A stretch of DNA of 64,000 nucleotides from JAFGDI01 sp963662515 (GCA_963662515.1 OY759675.1:620001-684000); one strand, 5' to 3'. Positions 31,997-41,469 are shown, counted from the stretch's first letter. A program made the numbers and translations. The notes: generated by a model not told the origin, from the sequence alone.

Positions 31997-33229
31997 ATGC
32001 TAAAAAAAATGGTGTTAATGATCGGAGTTCTATCTGTTGTCTGCCTGGCGGCTGATACCAACACCAGCGAAGGTGATTTGGCGGCGATGATTTCCCGGGC
32101 CGATAAGATACTGGCCAAGGGTGTGGTTGAGGCTGCCAAAGAGGTCGATGAAGTATTTCTGGCTGCGGTAAAACTCCGGGAACTTGGTCAGCTCGATAAG
32201 GCAGAAAAATATTATTCTGAGGGATTAATGCTTTCGCCCCGGAATATGAATTTTCAACTTGAATACGCAGAATTGTTAGCCGCCAGGGGAGATAAAGCAG
32301 GTGCTGTTAAGGCAGCCGAAATAGTTTATAGCATTGCTGAGCAGCAGGATCTGCTGGAACGGGCGGCTGTTGTGCTGGGGCAGAAATTACCAGACGATGT
32401 GCCGTTATTGCCAGATGGCAATTTAGAAAAAATGTCGGTTTGTTTTGTTAAAGTTGGTCCGGTTGATGACTGGCTGGTTCAGGCCGCGGGCAGAAAGATC
32501 AGGGAAACTCTTGGTTGTCCTGTGTATCAGTTTGATGATATGTTAGTGCCGGGAGATGCAGATAGAAGCCTGATAGAGAGGGTAAAGGAATCTGTTAAGC
32601 AGGACATTAATTGGAGTCATCCAGGTGTTATAAAATACTTGAAGGATAAGTCTATATCTGCTAAAGAGCAGGTAACTGGCAGGCAGGCATTTGATATATT
32701 ATTGAATGGGTTTAAGAGTGAAAACAATACTGAGGCCTATGACAGCGTTCTCAATACCCTGAAATATTTAGAGGCCAGGGATAAACAGTGGGACGCAAAT
32801 AACCTGATCAGAATATTAGTGGTCAGAGGACCTGTGCGTGATAATCTTATCGTCGTAGGAATAACCGCCTGTGATATTTTCGGTGGAGATAGCAATTATT
32901 TTTTTGGCAATGCGATTAATTCGCCTAAATGTTGTATTGTGTCCAGTTGCAGATTCTCTGAACGGTATTATGCCAAACCAGATAATCAGGAACTGCTGAT
33001 TGACAGATTACATAAACAATTGCTATCATCTATTGGCTTTACACTTTCGATCCCCAGGTCAAAAGATCCAAGGACGGCCAGATCGTATCCCGGTGGTATC
33101 CAGGAGCATGATAGTAAAGGCTCATGGCTGTCTGAAGATTGTATAAAAGGTTTTGAAGCTGGTTTGGGCCATGCTTTGCCAGAAGCCACAAAAGAACAGA
33201 CTCGCAAGATGCTCAATAAGGTTAGTTGA
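31997..33229 (+). CDS. Secreted archaemetzincin-like protein lacking the zinc site
   Basis: The 410-residue protein has a signal peptide (residues ~1-18, CLA|AD) and a TPR-like helical region (~50-125). From ~265 on it follows the archaemetzincin order: VVGITACDIFGGDSNYFFGN, then CCIVSSCRFSE, then the zinc helix region. There the family's HExxHxxGxxHC is replaced by SSIGFTLSIPRS (S344, S345, F348, R354), and the usual Cys-x-Met-x-Phe part by TARSYPGG. Only a final E-D-C resembles the last cysteine. All three zinc histidines and the catalytic Glu are therefore missing. It is probably a non-catalytic binding or structural descendant. The alignment is from memory of the family, so the assignment is moderately sure. 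Confidence 0.6.
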   Translation: MLKKMVLMIGVLSVVCLAADTNTSEGDLAAMISRADKILAKGVVEAAKEVDEVFLAAVKLRELGQLDKAEKYYSEGLMLSPRNMNFQLEYAELLAARGDKAGAVKAAEIVYSIAEQQDLLERAAVVLGQKLPDDVPLLPDGNLEKMSVCFVKVGPVDDWLVQAAGRKIRETLGCPVYQFDDMLVPGDADRSLIERVKESVKQDINWSHPGVIKYLKDKSISAKEQVTGRQAFDILLNGFKSENNTEAYDSVLNTLKYLEARDKQWDANNLIRILVVRGPVRDNLIVVGITACDIFGGDSNYFFGNAINSPKCCIVSSCRFSERYYAKPDNQELLIDRLHKQLLSSIGFTLSIPRSKDPRTARSYPGGIQEHDSKGSWLSEDCIKGFEAGLGHALPEATKEQTRKMLNKVS

Positions 33230-33270
33230 AAAGGCTTGTCTATAACACCGGATTTATCAGGGTTTTGTAT

Positions 33271-34056
33271 ATGACTATATCTATAATAAACTGGAATGTG
33301 AACGGGGTCCGGGCTATATATGGCAAGGGGTTCTCGCAGATATTTGATGATTTCGATGCTGATATTATCTGCCTGCAGGAGATAAAGGCCAAACCAGAGC
33401 AATTCCCTGAAGAGCTGCTGCATAAGGCTGGTTATGAGCTTTATGTAAACTCTGCCCAGCGGCCCGGCTATAGCGGCACTGCCGTCTGGTCGAGAATTAA
33501 GCCCAAAGAGGTGGTAACTGGCTTTGGCATTGAAAAGTTCGATTGCGAAGGCAGAGTAATTGGCCTGCGATTTGCAGATTGGGAATTATATACCATATAT
33601 TTCCCTAATGGTGGTGCTGATCTGCCTGAGGGTGGTTTTGCCCGGCTGGAGTATAAAATGGAATTTTATACCGAGTTCCTGAAGTATATGCAGGCCCGGC
33701 GTAAGGTGTGTCCGGATGTTGTCTTTTGCGGCGATGTCAATACCGCCCATAAGCCTATCGATCTGGCCCGCCCAAAAGCCAACGAAAAGATAACCGGCTT
33801 TCTGCCCTGTGAGCGAGCTTGGATAGATGAGCTGATTGATGCCGGTTTTGTCGATGTCTTCCGTGAGTTTGACAAGGAACCTGACCGATACACATGGTGG
33901 GACTATAAAACCAGGGCTCGCAGCAGAAATGTTGGCTGGAGAATTGATTATTTCTTCGCAACAGAGTCCGCACGCCCCAGACTGCTCTCTTGCAGTCACC
34001 TTACTGAAGTTATGGGTTCAGACCATTGTCCACTGAAGTTGGTATTTGCAACATGA
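33271..34056 (+). CDS. xthA: Exodeoxyribonuclease III (AP endonuclease)
   Basis: The start at ATG 33271 matches the family N-terminus (MTISIINWNVNGVRAIYGKG). A TTG at 33226, overlapping the previous stop, would add 15 unsupported residues. The protein is 261 residues. Catalytic motifs are LQEIKA (E37), FPNGG, FCGDVNTAHKPIDL, WWDYKTRARSRNVGWRIDYF and the final GSDHCPL. It removes 3' blocks and cuts at abasic sites in DNA repair. It follows the archaemetzincin-like gene closely and may share its transcript. Confidence 0.95.
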   Translation: MTISIINWNVNGVRAIYGKGFSQIFDDFDADIICLQEIKAKPEQFPEELLHKAGYELYVNSAQRPGYSGTAVWSRIKPKEVVTGFGIEKFDCEGRVIGLRFADWELYTIYFPNGGADLPEGGFARLEYKMEFYTEFLKYMQARRKVCPDVVFCGDVNTAHKPIDLARPKANEKITGFLPCERAWIDELIDAGFVDVFREFDKEPDRYTWWDYKTRARSRNVGWRIDYFFATESARPRLLSCSHLTEVMGSDHCPLKLVFAT

Positions 34057-34074
34057 CCTATTGGGCTGGCCAGA

Positions 34075-35454
34075 TTAAGCCAGTATTCGCTGGTTTTTGC
34101 CATTCTCTTTGGCGGTGAACAGGGCACTGTCAATATCATCGACAAGCTCTTCAATGGGCTTACCATTTTCGCTTTGTCCCAGTCCTATTGAGATGGTGGC
34201 ACGAATATTGGCATCTTTGAAATGTACCAGGTTGCTCTCTACTTCGTCAAGCAGCCGATCGGCTATTATTTCAGCGTCGTAAATATTTGTCTCTGGTAGG
34301 ATTATGGCAAATTCATCTCCGCCATATCTCGCTGCGATATCAGTCTGCCGGATACACTTTCTTATGCAGTCGGCAATATGTTTTATGACCAGATCACCTG
34401 CAAGGTGGCCGTGTTTATCGTTTATGCCTTTGAGTCCATCAAGGTCGATCATTAGCAAGGCCAGTTTTCCGCCGTAGCGTTCAGAGCGATTAAGTTCTCT
34501 TTTAAGGATATTATAGAATGTCGTGTGATTAACCAGCCCTGTCATGCCATCAGTTTGGGCTTTGTGGTTAACTTCTTTATATAGCTCAATATTGCAAAGG
34601 GCAGCTCCAATAGTTTCGCAAAGCAGCTCCAGGGCCGGCAAATCGGTCTGCTTCTCGAAATTAGAAAGGTCATATTTGTCAGCCAGGTTGAGAATGCCAA
34701 GGATCTTATCACCGCTCAATAATGGTGCTACCACACAACTCCTGGTCTGATAGTTAGTCTGGTTTTGCCCACTGGCATCAGCAAACTTATGAATGTCAAG
34801 ATCTTCAATGATCATTAACTTCTTGCCTTTGACTGCCTGAGACATAGGCCGATCTGGATTGCTGTTGATATTTACTAAAGAAGATATTTTATGGTCGTGA
34901 TTATGTCTCATTAGATGGAGACATTGGTTTTCTGAGTCGTAAGTGTATATAGAGGCGTATTTTGCGTGAAAAATGTCAGGTATGTCCTCTACACAAGCTC
35001 TGGCTATTTCGTCGAGGTCCAGGCTATTGACCTTGCGAGAGATGCTGCTTATTCTCCTGAATCTTTCGATAATTATCTTTTCTTTGGCAGCCATTATCAC
35101 TGCTGCTTTATAGTTCTGACCGCTCTGGCAGCATTTCGCCAGATTATTGCGATAGAGATTTATCTTATTTAATAGTATTCTGGCAGGGCAGTTGTCATGG
35201 ACTATATCCAGGGGTGATAATTCATCTGGAATAGTATAGTTTGAATTGTGAGGTAGCACCAGAATTTCACAGGTTATGTCTTTGCCGGCAATTCTCTCTG
35301 GGTCACTGAAAACAATATAGTTTTCAATATTATCAGATGGATATTGTGAAATATCAGAGCTATGGACGAAGCAGTATTGGCAGCTCTGGCAGATTTTTTC
35401 CAGAGTATCGCGAAATAATTCGTTAGTTCCTTTATATACTATGCTTATATCCAT
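34075..35454 (-). CDS. Diguanylate cyclase with degenerate receiver and GAF domains
   Basis: The 459-residue protein begins with ~110 residues of receiver-like fold without a clear acidic pocket or phospho-acceptor Asp. A GAF domain (~150-290) follows, with KYASIYTYDSENQCLHL and RSCVVAPLLSGDKILGILNL. The GGDEF domain (~300-459) has DGMTGLVNHTTFY and DLDGLKGINDKHGHLAGD. The intact RYGGDEFAI is at about 376-384, and an RxxD inhibitory site (RQTD) lies five residues before it. It should make cyclic-di-GMP from GTP and be feedback-inhibited. It is divergent from the MerR gene that leads into the flagellar regulators. Confidence 0.92.
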   Translation of the reverse strand: MDISIVYKGTNELFRDTLEKICQSCQYCFVHSSDISQYPSDNIENYIVFSDPERIAGKDITCEILVLPHNSNYTIPDELSPLDIVHDNCPARILLNKINLYRNNLAKCCQSGQNYKAAVIMAAKEKIIIERFRRISSISRKVNSLDLDEIARACVEDIPDIFHAKYASIYTYDSENQCLHLMRHNHDHKISSLVNINSNPDRPMSQAVKGKKLMIIEDLDIHKFADASGQNQTNYQTRSCVVAPLLSGDKILGILNLADKYDLSNFEKQTDLPALELLCETIGAALCNIELYKEVNHKAQTDGMTGLVNHTTFYNILKRELNRSERYGGKLALLMIDLDGLKGINDKHGHLAGDLVIKHIADCIRKCIRQTDIAARYGGDEFAIILPETNIYDAEIIADRLLDEVESNLVHFKDANIRATISIGLGQSENGKPIEELVDDIDSALFTAKENGKNQRILA

Positions 35455-35611
35455 ATATAGTGTTTACTTAACTTTTGCTCTCTGTATCTGGTGTATGCAG
35501 GCTCATTGCCGGCATCTCGCATCATAACCTTAATCGGCATAAAAAGTTATCGGGTTAGCTTAAAATATTAAAAATAAAAAAGATTTTAATTGAGTCCTAT
35601 AATAAAAGTGT

Positions 35612-35641
35612 ATATTTTATATTTTATAAAATGTAAAATAT
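35612..35641. promoter_or_regulatory. 30-bp AT-only near-perfect palindrome, possible operator
   Basis: The 30 bases from 35612 to 35641 read the same on both strands except for one mismatched pair; the core is ATTTTATAAAAT. They lie between the divergent diguanylate cyclase (start 35454) and MerR-type gene (start 35740). This suggests an operator for both, perhaps for the MerR-type protein itself. It is unlikely to be a terminator because no gene ends here. Confidence 0.45.
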
Positions 35642-35739
35642 ATTTTGTTCAATCTCAAAAATGGTAATATGCAGGACAAATAACAAACTGGTATTAGTTT
35701 ATAGAAGCGAAAGTTCACATCAGTTTAAGGTTAAATAAT

Positions 35740-36051
35740 ATGGATCGATATGGAGAAGTGGTATTGTCGGAGCAGACCCTGGCCGAGCGTCTCAGGGCCA
35801 ATCCACCAGTGAAGCAGTTTAAGATAGGCGAAGTCGCACGATATAGCGGTTTATCGCGTCAGACAGTGCATAATTATACGATAATGGGTTTGATCGAGGA
35901 ATCTGGCTGGACTGATGGCGGTCACCGACTCTACCCGGAAGAGGTGTTTGAAAAGTTGGCGCGAATAGATGCGTTAAAGCAGAGTTGTACTTTGCAGGAG
36001 ATCCGTAAGATGTTGGCTGGTGAGCCGGAGTCTCAGGTTCGCTGCCAGTAG
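35740..36051 (+). CDS. Small MerR-type transcriptional regulator
   Basis: The 103-residue protein has a MerR winged helix at ~26-72 (FKIGEVARYSGLSRQTVHNY, then MGLIEESGWTDGGHRLYPEE) and a short helix (~73-95). There is no room for an effector-binding domain. It is the first gene of the block leading to the sigma-54 activator and flagellar operon 2, so it may set that block's expression. The palindrome at 35612-35641 is a plausible binding site. Confidence 0.85.
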   Translation: MDRYGEVVLSEQTLAERLRANPPVKQFKIGEVARYSGLSRQTVHNYTIMGLIEESGWTDGGHRLYPEEVFEKLARIDALKQSCTLQEIRKMLAGEPESQVRCQ

Positions 36052-36133
36052 TAGTATTGATATAAGTTACACACCTGGTGTAGATCGTATAATATTTCAT
36101 GTCAACCGGATAGTTGACAGTTAAGAAGTCAGG

Positions 36134-38581
36134 ATGACAGAAGAACAGGACAATTTAAGTTTCAGGCAGGCTATAGCGGGCAAGTGGCAGATACCGCTGT
36201 TTATCGTCGCTGGTATTATCTTTGTGGTTACATTATTTCTGATAAAACCAGAAGTAGTTGAGCCTACATTTCAGGAGAAACTCGATAAGATAATGCCTCT
36301 GGCTCATAGTAATCGCTATAGTGAATTCTATAGTAGTCTGGATCAGCTGCGTCAGGAAACCAGACTTAAAGAAGATCTGTCCCGGGTTTATAGTGCTTCG
36401 GCTGAAGTTCGTGCCCAGGAATTGCGTCAGAATCGTGAACTTGGGGTGGGGCCATCGGTGCGACGCAGTGCCCGCGATAATTATCAGAATATCATTAATG
36501 ATTATAAAGAAGCGTTTAAATATGGCTGGCTCAGTAGTGACGACCAGAAGATGAAAAAGGTTTATGGTGATGTTGCTCTGGCATATTGGGGTTTGGGAGA
36601 GGTTGATAATGCAATTGAAATGGCTCGTCGTGCTATTGATGTTGCCGGCAGTTACGATGCCCAGGCTTATCGCTTACTAGCTTTAATGTATCTTACGGCG
36701 ACCCCGGCAGATTATGCCGCAACGACCATGAGCCTGCTTAATACGATGCTTGCCGAAACAGATAAACAGGCGGATCAGGAAAATTATGCCTGGGCATTTG
36801 TAAAGAAAGTTGAGCTGCTGATAGCGACAGATGATGAAAAAACCTCTACTTTACTATTAAATTCAGTGGAGCCAGAGGTGCTCAGCAGTCAATATGGTGA
36901 AATGGTCGAATATTTACAGGCTTTGGCGGTTAAAGAGTCTGGTGATATAGACAAAGCGGAAATAATGCTTAGAGAGCTATTAGTCAGATTGAAAGACAGG
37001 GGTGATATATATGCCAGGGTATGTCTTGATCTCGGTGAGATAAATTATAAGCAAAACAGGTACAATGATGCCAGAGTGTTTTATGGTATTGTGCTTGATA
37101 CACAGTTGGGTAAAGAGTGGTATCTGGGGGCAATGCTGGGTAATGCTAAATGTGTACGGAAGCAGTTGCGTTATTACGAAGCGATAGCATACTATAGAGA
37201 TACCCTGGATCTATTTAAGTCTTCTCCTTTGAACAGGTATGTCAAGGCTCATGATATTCAAAGTTCATTATCGGAATTTGGTCAGGAGCTGTCCGACGCA
37301 GAAATGTATCAGGATGCTCTGACCGTACTGGCAATGGAGCAGGAAGTGGCTCAGGAAACCGATATTGATGCGGCTTATCGTTTTGCCGTTGGTCATAATG
37401 TCTATGCCGATAAGTTGCGTGAGGGTTATGCTGACTTTGAAAGTCAGTTGACATCTCTTGATGATATGTCTCCAGAGGACAAGCAATGGCATGATCAGCA
37501 GTCAGCTTTGATCGAGAAGCATTATACACTCGCCGCTGAATTGTATTTGCGAGTGGCAAAAATAGCGGTGAATAATAACGAGTTATATGGTACTTGCATT
37601 CGTCAGGCGGCGGTATGCTATGATTATGCCGGGGCTTCCATGGAAGCGATAGCGGTTTGGGGGCGTTTTATTGAAGAGTGGGAGGGTACGGCATATCGGG
37701 CCGATGCTCTTTATCAGCTGGCACAGGCATATCAGTCATTAGGTGAATTCGATCAGGCAATAAAGTATTATTCAATTCTGAGAGAAGAAAATCCCCGTTC
37801 GCCTGCCGGTTTTCGTGCTATAGTGCCGATGGCTCGTTGTTTTGAATCGAAAGAGCCGCCGGATTTTGCCGGTGCAGAAAAGATATTGAAATCAGTTTTA
37901 GATGATGTGGCTATAATGCCAGATTCGCCCTATTTTTACGAGGCAACTTCAGTATTAGGCGAATTGTACTATAAGATGGGCAATTATAAAGATGCAATTA
38001 CATCGCTGTCAAATGCGATCAAGCGAAATCCTGAGCATCCAAATACTGGCAAGGTTATGTTTTTGGTGGGAGATTCATATCGACGCAGCAGTACAGTATT
38101 TGATGGAAAAATAGCTGAGATAGCCAATGATCCGATCGCCCGGATAAATCTGGAAAATTATGTCCAGGCCCGTCGTGATATGCTGGCAAATGCTCGTGAG
38201 TATTTTGCCGGTGCGATCAAGGCATATAGCGTTATACCTGACGAGAGACGAGATAAGAGAGATAAGATCTATCTCCGGCATAGTTGGTTGTATCAGGCTG
38301 ATTGTCTCTTTGACCTGGGAGAATATCGCCAGGCAGTTGACTTATATGAGCAGGCAGCATTGCGGTATCAGATGACACCGACGGCGTTAATGGCTCTTGT
38401 TCAGGTGGTGAACTGTCATATTAAATTGAATAATCCGCGTGCGGCAAGTTCGGCTAATAGCCGGGCGGTGTCGCAATTGGCCAGAATGGATGATAAGGCC
38501 TTGCTTGACAGTGATATGGCAATGACTCGCCAGCAGTGGCAGGAATGGTTTGACTGGGCCGACAATCTGGGCTTATGGTAA
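36134..38581 (+). CDS. Membrane-anchored TPR protein
   Basis: The 815-residue protein has a short cytoplasmic N-terminus and one membrane segment (residues ~18-37, IPLFIVAGIIFVVTLFLI). The rest is helical repeats facing the periplasm. TPR-type units are clear at ~145-180 (ALAYWGLGEVDNAIEMARRA), ~525-570 (ALYQLAQAYQSLGEFDQAIK) and ~605-645 (LGELYYKMGNYKDAITSLSN). Such proteins scaffold complexes. Its place between a MerR regulator and a FlgN-like/flagellar two-component set suggests a flagellar or envelope role, but no specific function can be given. Confidence 0.8.
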   Translation: MTEEQDNLSFRQAIAGKWQIPLFIVAGIIFVVTLFLIKPEVVEPTFQEKLDKIMPLAHSNRYSEFYSSLDQLRQETRLKEDLSRVYSASAEVRAQELRQNRELGVGPSVRRSARDNYQNIINDYKEAFKYGWLSSDDQKMKKVYGDVALAYWGLGEVDNAIEMARRAIDVAGSYDAQAYRLLALMYLTATPADYAATTMSLLNTMLAETDKQADQENYAWAFVKKVELLIATDDEKTSTLLLNSVEPEVLSSQYGEMVEYLQALAVKESGDIDKAEIMLRELLVRLKDRGDIYARVCLDLGEINYKQNRYNDARVFYGIVLDTQLGKEWYLGAMLGNAKCVRKQLRYYEAIAYYRDTLDLFKSSPLNRYVKAHDIQSSLSEFGQELSDAEMYQDALTVLAMEQEVAQETDIDAAYRFAVGHNVYADKLREGYADFESQLTSLDDMSPEDKQWHDQQSALIEKHYTLAAELYLRVAKIAVNNNELYGTCIRQAAVCYDYAGASMEAIAVWGRFIEEWEGTAYRADALYQLAQAYQSLGEFDQAIKYYSILREENPRSPAGFRAIVPMARCFESKEPPDFAGAEKILKSVLDDVAIMPDSPYFYEATSVLGELYYKMGNYKDAITSLSNAIKRNPEHPNTGKVMFLVGDSYRRSSTVFDGKIAEIANDPIARINLENYVQARRDMLANAREYFAGAIKAYSVIPDERRDKRDKIYLRHSWLYQADCLFDLGEYRQAVDLYEQAALRYQMTPTALMALVQVVNCHIKLNNPRAASSANSRAVSQLARMDDKALLDSDMAMTRQQWQEWFDWADNLGLW

Positions 38582-38599
38582 GTATGGAAAGGTTTTATA

Positions 38600-39064
38600 A
38601 TGAGTATCGAATCAGGTAATGATATGGCAGAGGAAGTATTGGGGCTTCTGGGCCGTCAGAAAGAACTCTATGGCCGCCTGAGAAATCTGGCTTTTACACA
38701 GCGAGAGTTGGTTTTACGCAGTGACCCTGAGATGCTGCTGAAAGTATTGGCGAACAGGCAGAAGATAATTAATCAGCTTACTCTGGTTGATGCTCAGTTG
38801 CGGCCGATTCGGGAGAGTTGGCAGGAGATAGCCAGTGGTTTCAGTGAAGCCCAGCGTAAGCAGGTAAATATACTCGTTGATGATGTTAAAAAGTGTATTG
38901 AAGAGATTCTTTCGCGTGACAAAGATGATTCTGAAAAATTAGAAGAGAAAAAAGAGGAAATAGCTGTAGAGCTTAAGAAGGTCAGAACATGTCGTCAGAT
39001 GAGTAAGGTGTATCAGAATGTAGTTGATGCCGGCAGCTCAAAGTATTGCGATGTAGGTGGTTGA
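38600..39064 (+). CDS. FlgN-like helical protein
   Basis: The 154-residue protein is all helix. Its pattern, LLGRQKELYGRLRNLAFTQR, then LLKVLANRQKIINQLTLVDA, and a charged coiled coil (DSEKLEEKKEEIAVELKKVR), resembles FlgN/FliT-type export chaperones. A separate, clearer flgN lies at 22612, so this could serve a different client or be a diverged paralogue. It starts 18 bases after the TPR gene and is probably co-transcribed with it. Confidence 0.6.
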   Translation: MSIESGNDMAEEVLGLLGRQKELYGRLRNLAFTQRELVLRSDPEMLLKVLANRQKIINQLTLVDAQLRPIRESWQEIASGFSEAQRKQVNILVDDVKKCIEEILSRDKDDSEKLEEKKEEIAVELKKVRTCRQMSKVYQNVVDAGSSKYCDVGG

Positions 39065-39145
39065 TCTGTCGTGATGTATAAATGGCAATGATTAAGTGTG
39101 AGATATTGTAATGCGATGTAAATGCTGTTGTAATAAGAGGTTATC

Positions 39146-39997
39146 TTGGAATTGGATTTAGAGAATAAACTTACAGATATAAAAGACCCTGCCAGGGCAA
39201 TGGCAGAGCTTGCCCCTGTCTTTGAAGCCTATAATGAGCTGACAGAGAGAATGAGCAGAGTTCATGAGCAGTTGCAGGCTGAGGTTGTCAGGCTCAGAGA
39301 AGAACTACGACAGAAAAATGAGCTGTTGGAGCGAAAAAGCAGACTGGCTGCTCTTGGTGAAATGTCTGCGGGAGTGGCTCATGAGATCCGTAACCCGCTG
39401 GGTGGGGTAATGCTCTATGCTTCTTTGCTGGCAAAAGATCTGGAAGATCGCCCTGAATCTCTTAAGTGGGTTAATAAGATCAGCTCAGCGGTACGAGGTT
39501 TGAATCAGATAGTAACAGACATGCTGACATTTACTAACAACAGCAGCTGTGAAAAGACAGAAATTAATCTGGCCGGTTTACTTGCTGAAGTTACAGATCT
39601 TGCCGGTGCGCATGGCAGGGCTAAAAAGGTTAAGTTGGTTACAGATTGCGATGTTGAGTTAGTTGTAAGGGCCGACCTGAACATGATGCAGCGGATATTA
39701 CTTAATCTGGTATTGAATGCTGTTGATGCAGTTGCCGAGAATGGAATAGTCACAATTCGTGGTCGTGTTAGCAGGCAGGCACAATATGCTGTGAAGATCG
39801 AAGTGATAGATAATGGCAGTGGGATACCCCAGGAGGTTATACCCAAGATATTTAATCCGTTTTTTACGACAAAAGATGTAGGTACAGGGTTGGGCCTGGC
39901 TATAGTGCATCGTTTAGTTGAATGTCATGATGGCATAATAACAGCGTGTAATAATAAAAAAAGTAAGGGCGCAAAATTTACCGTTTTGCTACCTTAA
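39146..39997 (+). CDS. Soluble histidine kinase, flagellar two-component system
   Basis: The start is the TTG at 39146, with AAGAGG at the right distance; no ATG fits. The 283-residue protein has an N-terminal coiled coil (~20-65), a HisKA domain with H79 in AGVAHEIRNPLGG, and an ATPase domain (LNLVLNAVDAV, DNGSGIPQEV, FFTTKDVGTGLGLAIVH). No sensor or membrane domain is present, as in FlgS/FleS-type kinases, which are thought to read the state of the flagellar export apparatus. It lies directly before an NtrC-type regulator, its evident partner. Confidence 0.92.
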   Translation: MELDLENKLTDIKDPARAMAELAPVFEAYNELTERMSRVHEQLQAEVVRLREELRQKNELLERKSRLAALGEMSAGVAHEIRNPLGGVMLYASLLAKDLEDRPESLKWVNKISSAVRGLNQIVTDMLTFTNNSSCEKTEINLAGLLAEVTDLAGAHGRAKKVKLVTDCDVELVVRADLNMMQRILLNLVLNAVDAVAENGIVTIRGRVSRQAQYAVKIEVIDNGSGIPQEVIPKIFNPFFTTKDVGTGLGLAIVHRLVECHDGIITACNNKKSKGAKFTVLLP

Positions 39998-40089
39998 AAA
40001 TCTTGCTAAAAATTAAAGTTTAGTTTATCATTACTCAGGTCCGGTAATGTTCCGTTGGAGACGGTAATAGCTAGTACAAGGAAGGATTT

Positions 40090-41469
40090 ATGGCTGACAT
40101 TCTGGTTGTAGATGACATGGAATTAATGCGTGACTCGCTTGAGGCGATACTCTCAAGGTCGGGTCATAAAGTAATTGCCTGTGAGGACGCCGTAATAGCC
40201 CTGGACAGGCTCAAAACCACTTCTTTTGATCTTATTATCACTGATCTGAAGATGCCTAAGATGGACGGCATCGCTTTTATGGATCGTGTACGGTCTATAA
40301 ATGCCGAAGTGCCGGTGATAATGATGACAGCTCATGCTTCTGTTTCTACTGCAGTTGAGGCTATGCGCAAGGGCGCCCTTGATTATATTCAGAAGCCCTT
40401 TGATGCCGATGAAATAATCCTTCTGGTTGACAGGTCATTGGAACATAAACGCATCGTTCGTGAAAATGAGGCTTATAAGACTGATGCCAGAGACTGGCAA
40501 AAGGGCAGAACTCTCATTGGTAGCGGGCCTGTGATGCAGTCGGTAATGACCAAGGTTCGCCAGGTAGCTCCAACCAGTGCTACTGTTCTTATCAGGGGTG
40601 AGTGCGGTACGGGTAAAGAGATGATCGCCCGTGCTATTCATTCACTCAGTCCGCGTACCAGTAAGCCGATGCTTTGTGTTAATTGTGCCGCTTTGAGCAG
40701 CTCGCTGCTTGAGAGTGAACTTTTTGGTCATGAGAAAGGTGCTTTTACTGGTGCAGACACAGTAAGGAAAGGGCGTTTTGAGCTTGCTGATGGCGGCACA
40801 TTATTGCTCGATGAGATAAGCGAAATGGACATGCAGTTGCAGTCCAAGTTGTTGCGGGTGTTGCAGGAACGGGAATTTGAAAGAGTTGGTTCAAGCATTA
40901 CCCGGCCGGTTAATGTTCGTATTCTGGCAACAACCAATCGCGACCTGGAAAGCTGGGTTGCCGAAAATAAATTCCGCGAAGACCTGTTTTACCGCCTTAA
41001 TGTGGTCCCGATCACTATTCCACCTTTGCGTGAAAGAGGCAGAGAAGATATTTCTCTGTTATGTGATTATTTCCTGGGCAGAATAGCTCAGCGAGAGGGA
41101 CGCAGGTTGCAGGTTGTAAGTGAATCAGCCCTTGACTTACTAACTGCCTATAATTGGCCCGGCAATGTCAGAGAGTTGGAAAATCTGATGGAGCGTGTCG
41201 CTATATTAAGCGAACAAGATGTTATTTCGCCTGATCTGATAAGAAACTGGCTTGACATCGGGACAATTGACGCAGATCAGGAAGGCTCAGCAATATCAGT
41301 TCGTCAAATAAGACCATTGGCTGAACTGGAGAGGGAGGCTATAGAGCATACTCTGGAGAAGTTTGATGGGCATCGTCAGAAAACAGCCGAGGCATTGGGC
41401 ATAGGCATTCGCACGCTGGGTCTCAAGCTGAAGAAATGGGCAGAGGAAGGTATGCCTGTCGGGCAATAA
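40090..41469 (+). CDS. NtrC-type sigma-54 activator (FlgR/FleR/FlrC-like)
   Basis: The 459-residue protein has three domains. The receiver (1-120) carries D52 in LIITDLKMPKMDG. The AAA+ domain (~140-370) has Walker A GECGTGKE (170-177), the sigma-54 contact loop GAFTGA (217-222) and Walker B GGTLLLDEI (235-243). The C-terminal Fis-type helix-turn-helix contains HRQKTAEALGIGIRTLGLKL. It uses ATP to open promoters held by sigma-54 polymerase. The gene precedes flgB, whose promoter is sigma-54 type with dyad sites upstream; the first of these overlaps the end of this gene. Control of both flagellar operons by this protein is the natural inference. Confidence 0.95.
   Translation: MADILVVDDMELMRDSLEAILSRSGHKVIACEDAVIALDRLKTTSFDLIITDLKMPKMDGIAFMDRVRSINAEVPVIMMTAHASVSTAVEAMRKGALDYIQKPFDADEIILLVDRSLEHKRIVRENEAYKTDARDWQKGRTLIGSGPVMQSVMTKVRQVAPTSATVLIRGECGTGKEMIARAIHSLSPRTSKPMLCVNCAALSSSLLESELFGHEKGAFTGADTVRKGRFELADGGTLLLDEISEMDMQLQSKLLRVLQEREFERVGSSITRPVNVRILATTNRDLESWVAENKFREDLFYRLNVVPITIPPLRERGREDISLLCDYFLGRIAQREGRRLQVVSESALDLLTAYNWPGNVRELENLMERVAILSEQDVISPDLIRNWLDIGTIDADQEGSAISVRQIRPLAELEREAIEHTLEKFDGHRQKTAEALGIGIRTLGLKLKKWAEEGMPVGQ

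Noticed and set aside
39967..39985. Another GGCGCAAAAT sequence like the enhancer sites, ~110 bp before the activator gene
   Set aside because: It is inside the conserved coding end of the kinase (KGAKFTVLLP), lacks the other half-site, and no -24/-12 promoter follows.
40055..40075. Possible sigma-54 promoter TTGGAGACGGTAATAGCT before the activator gene
   Set aside because: The distance between GG and GC is one base too long and the flanking bases do not match.
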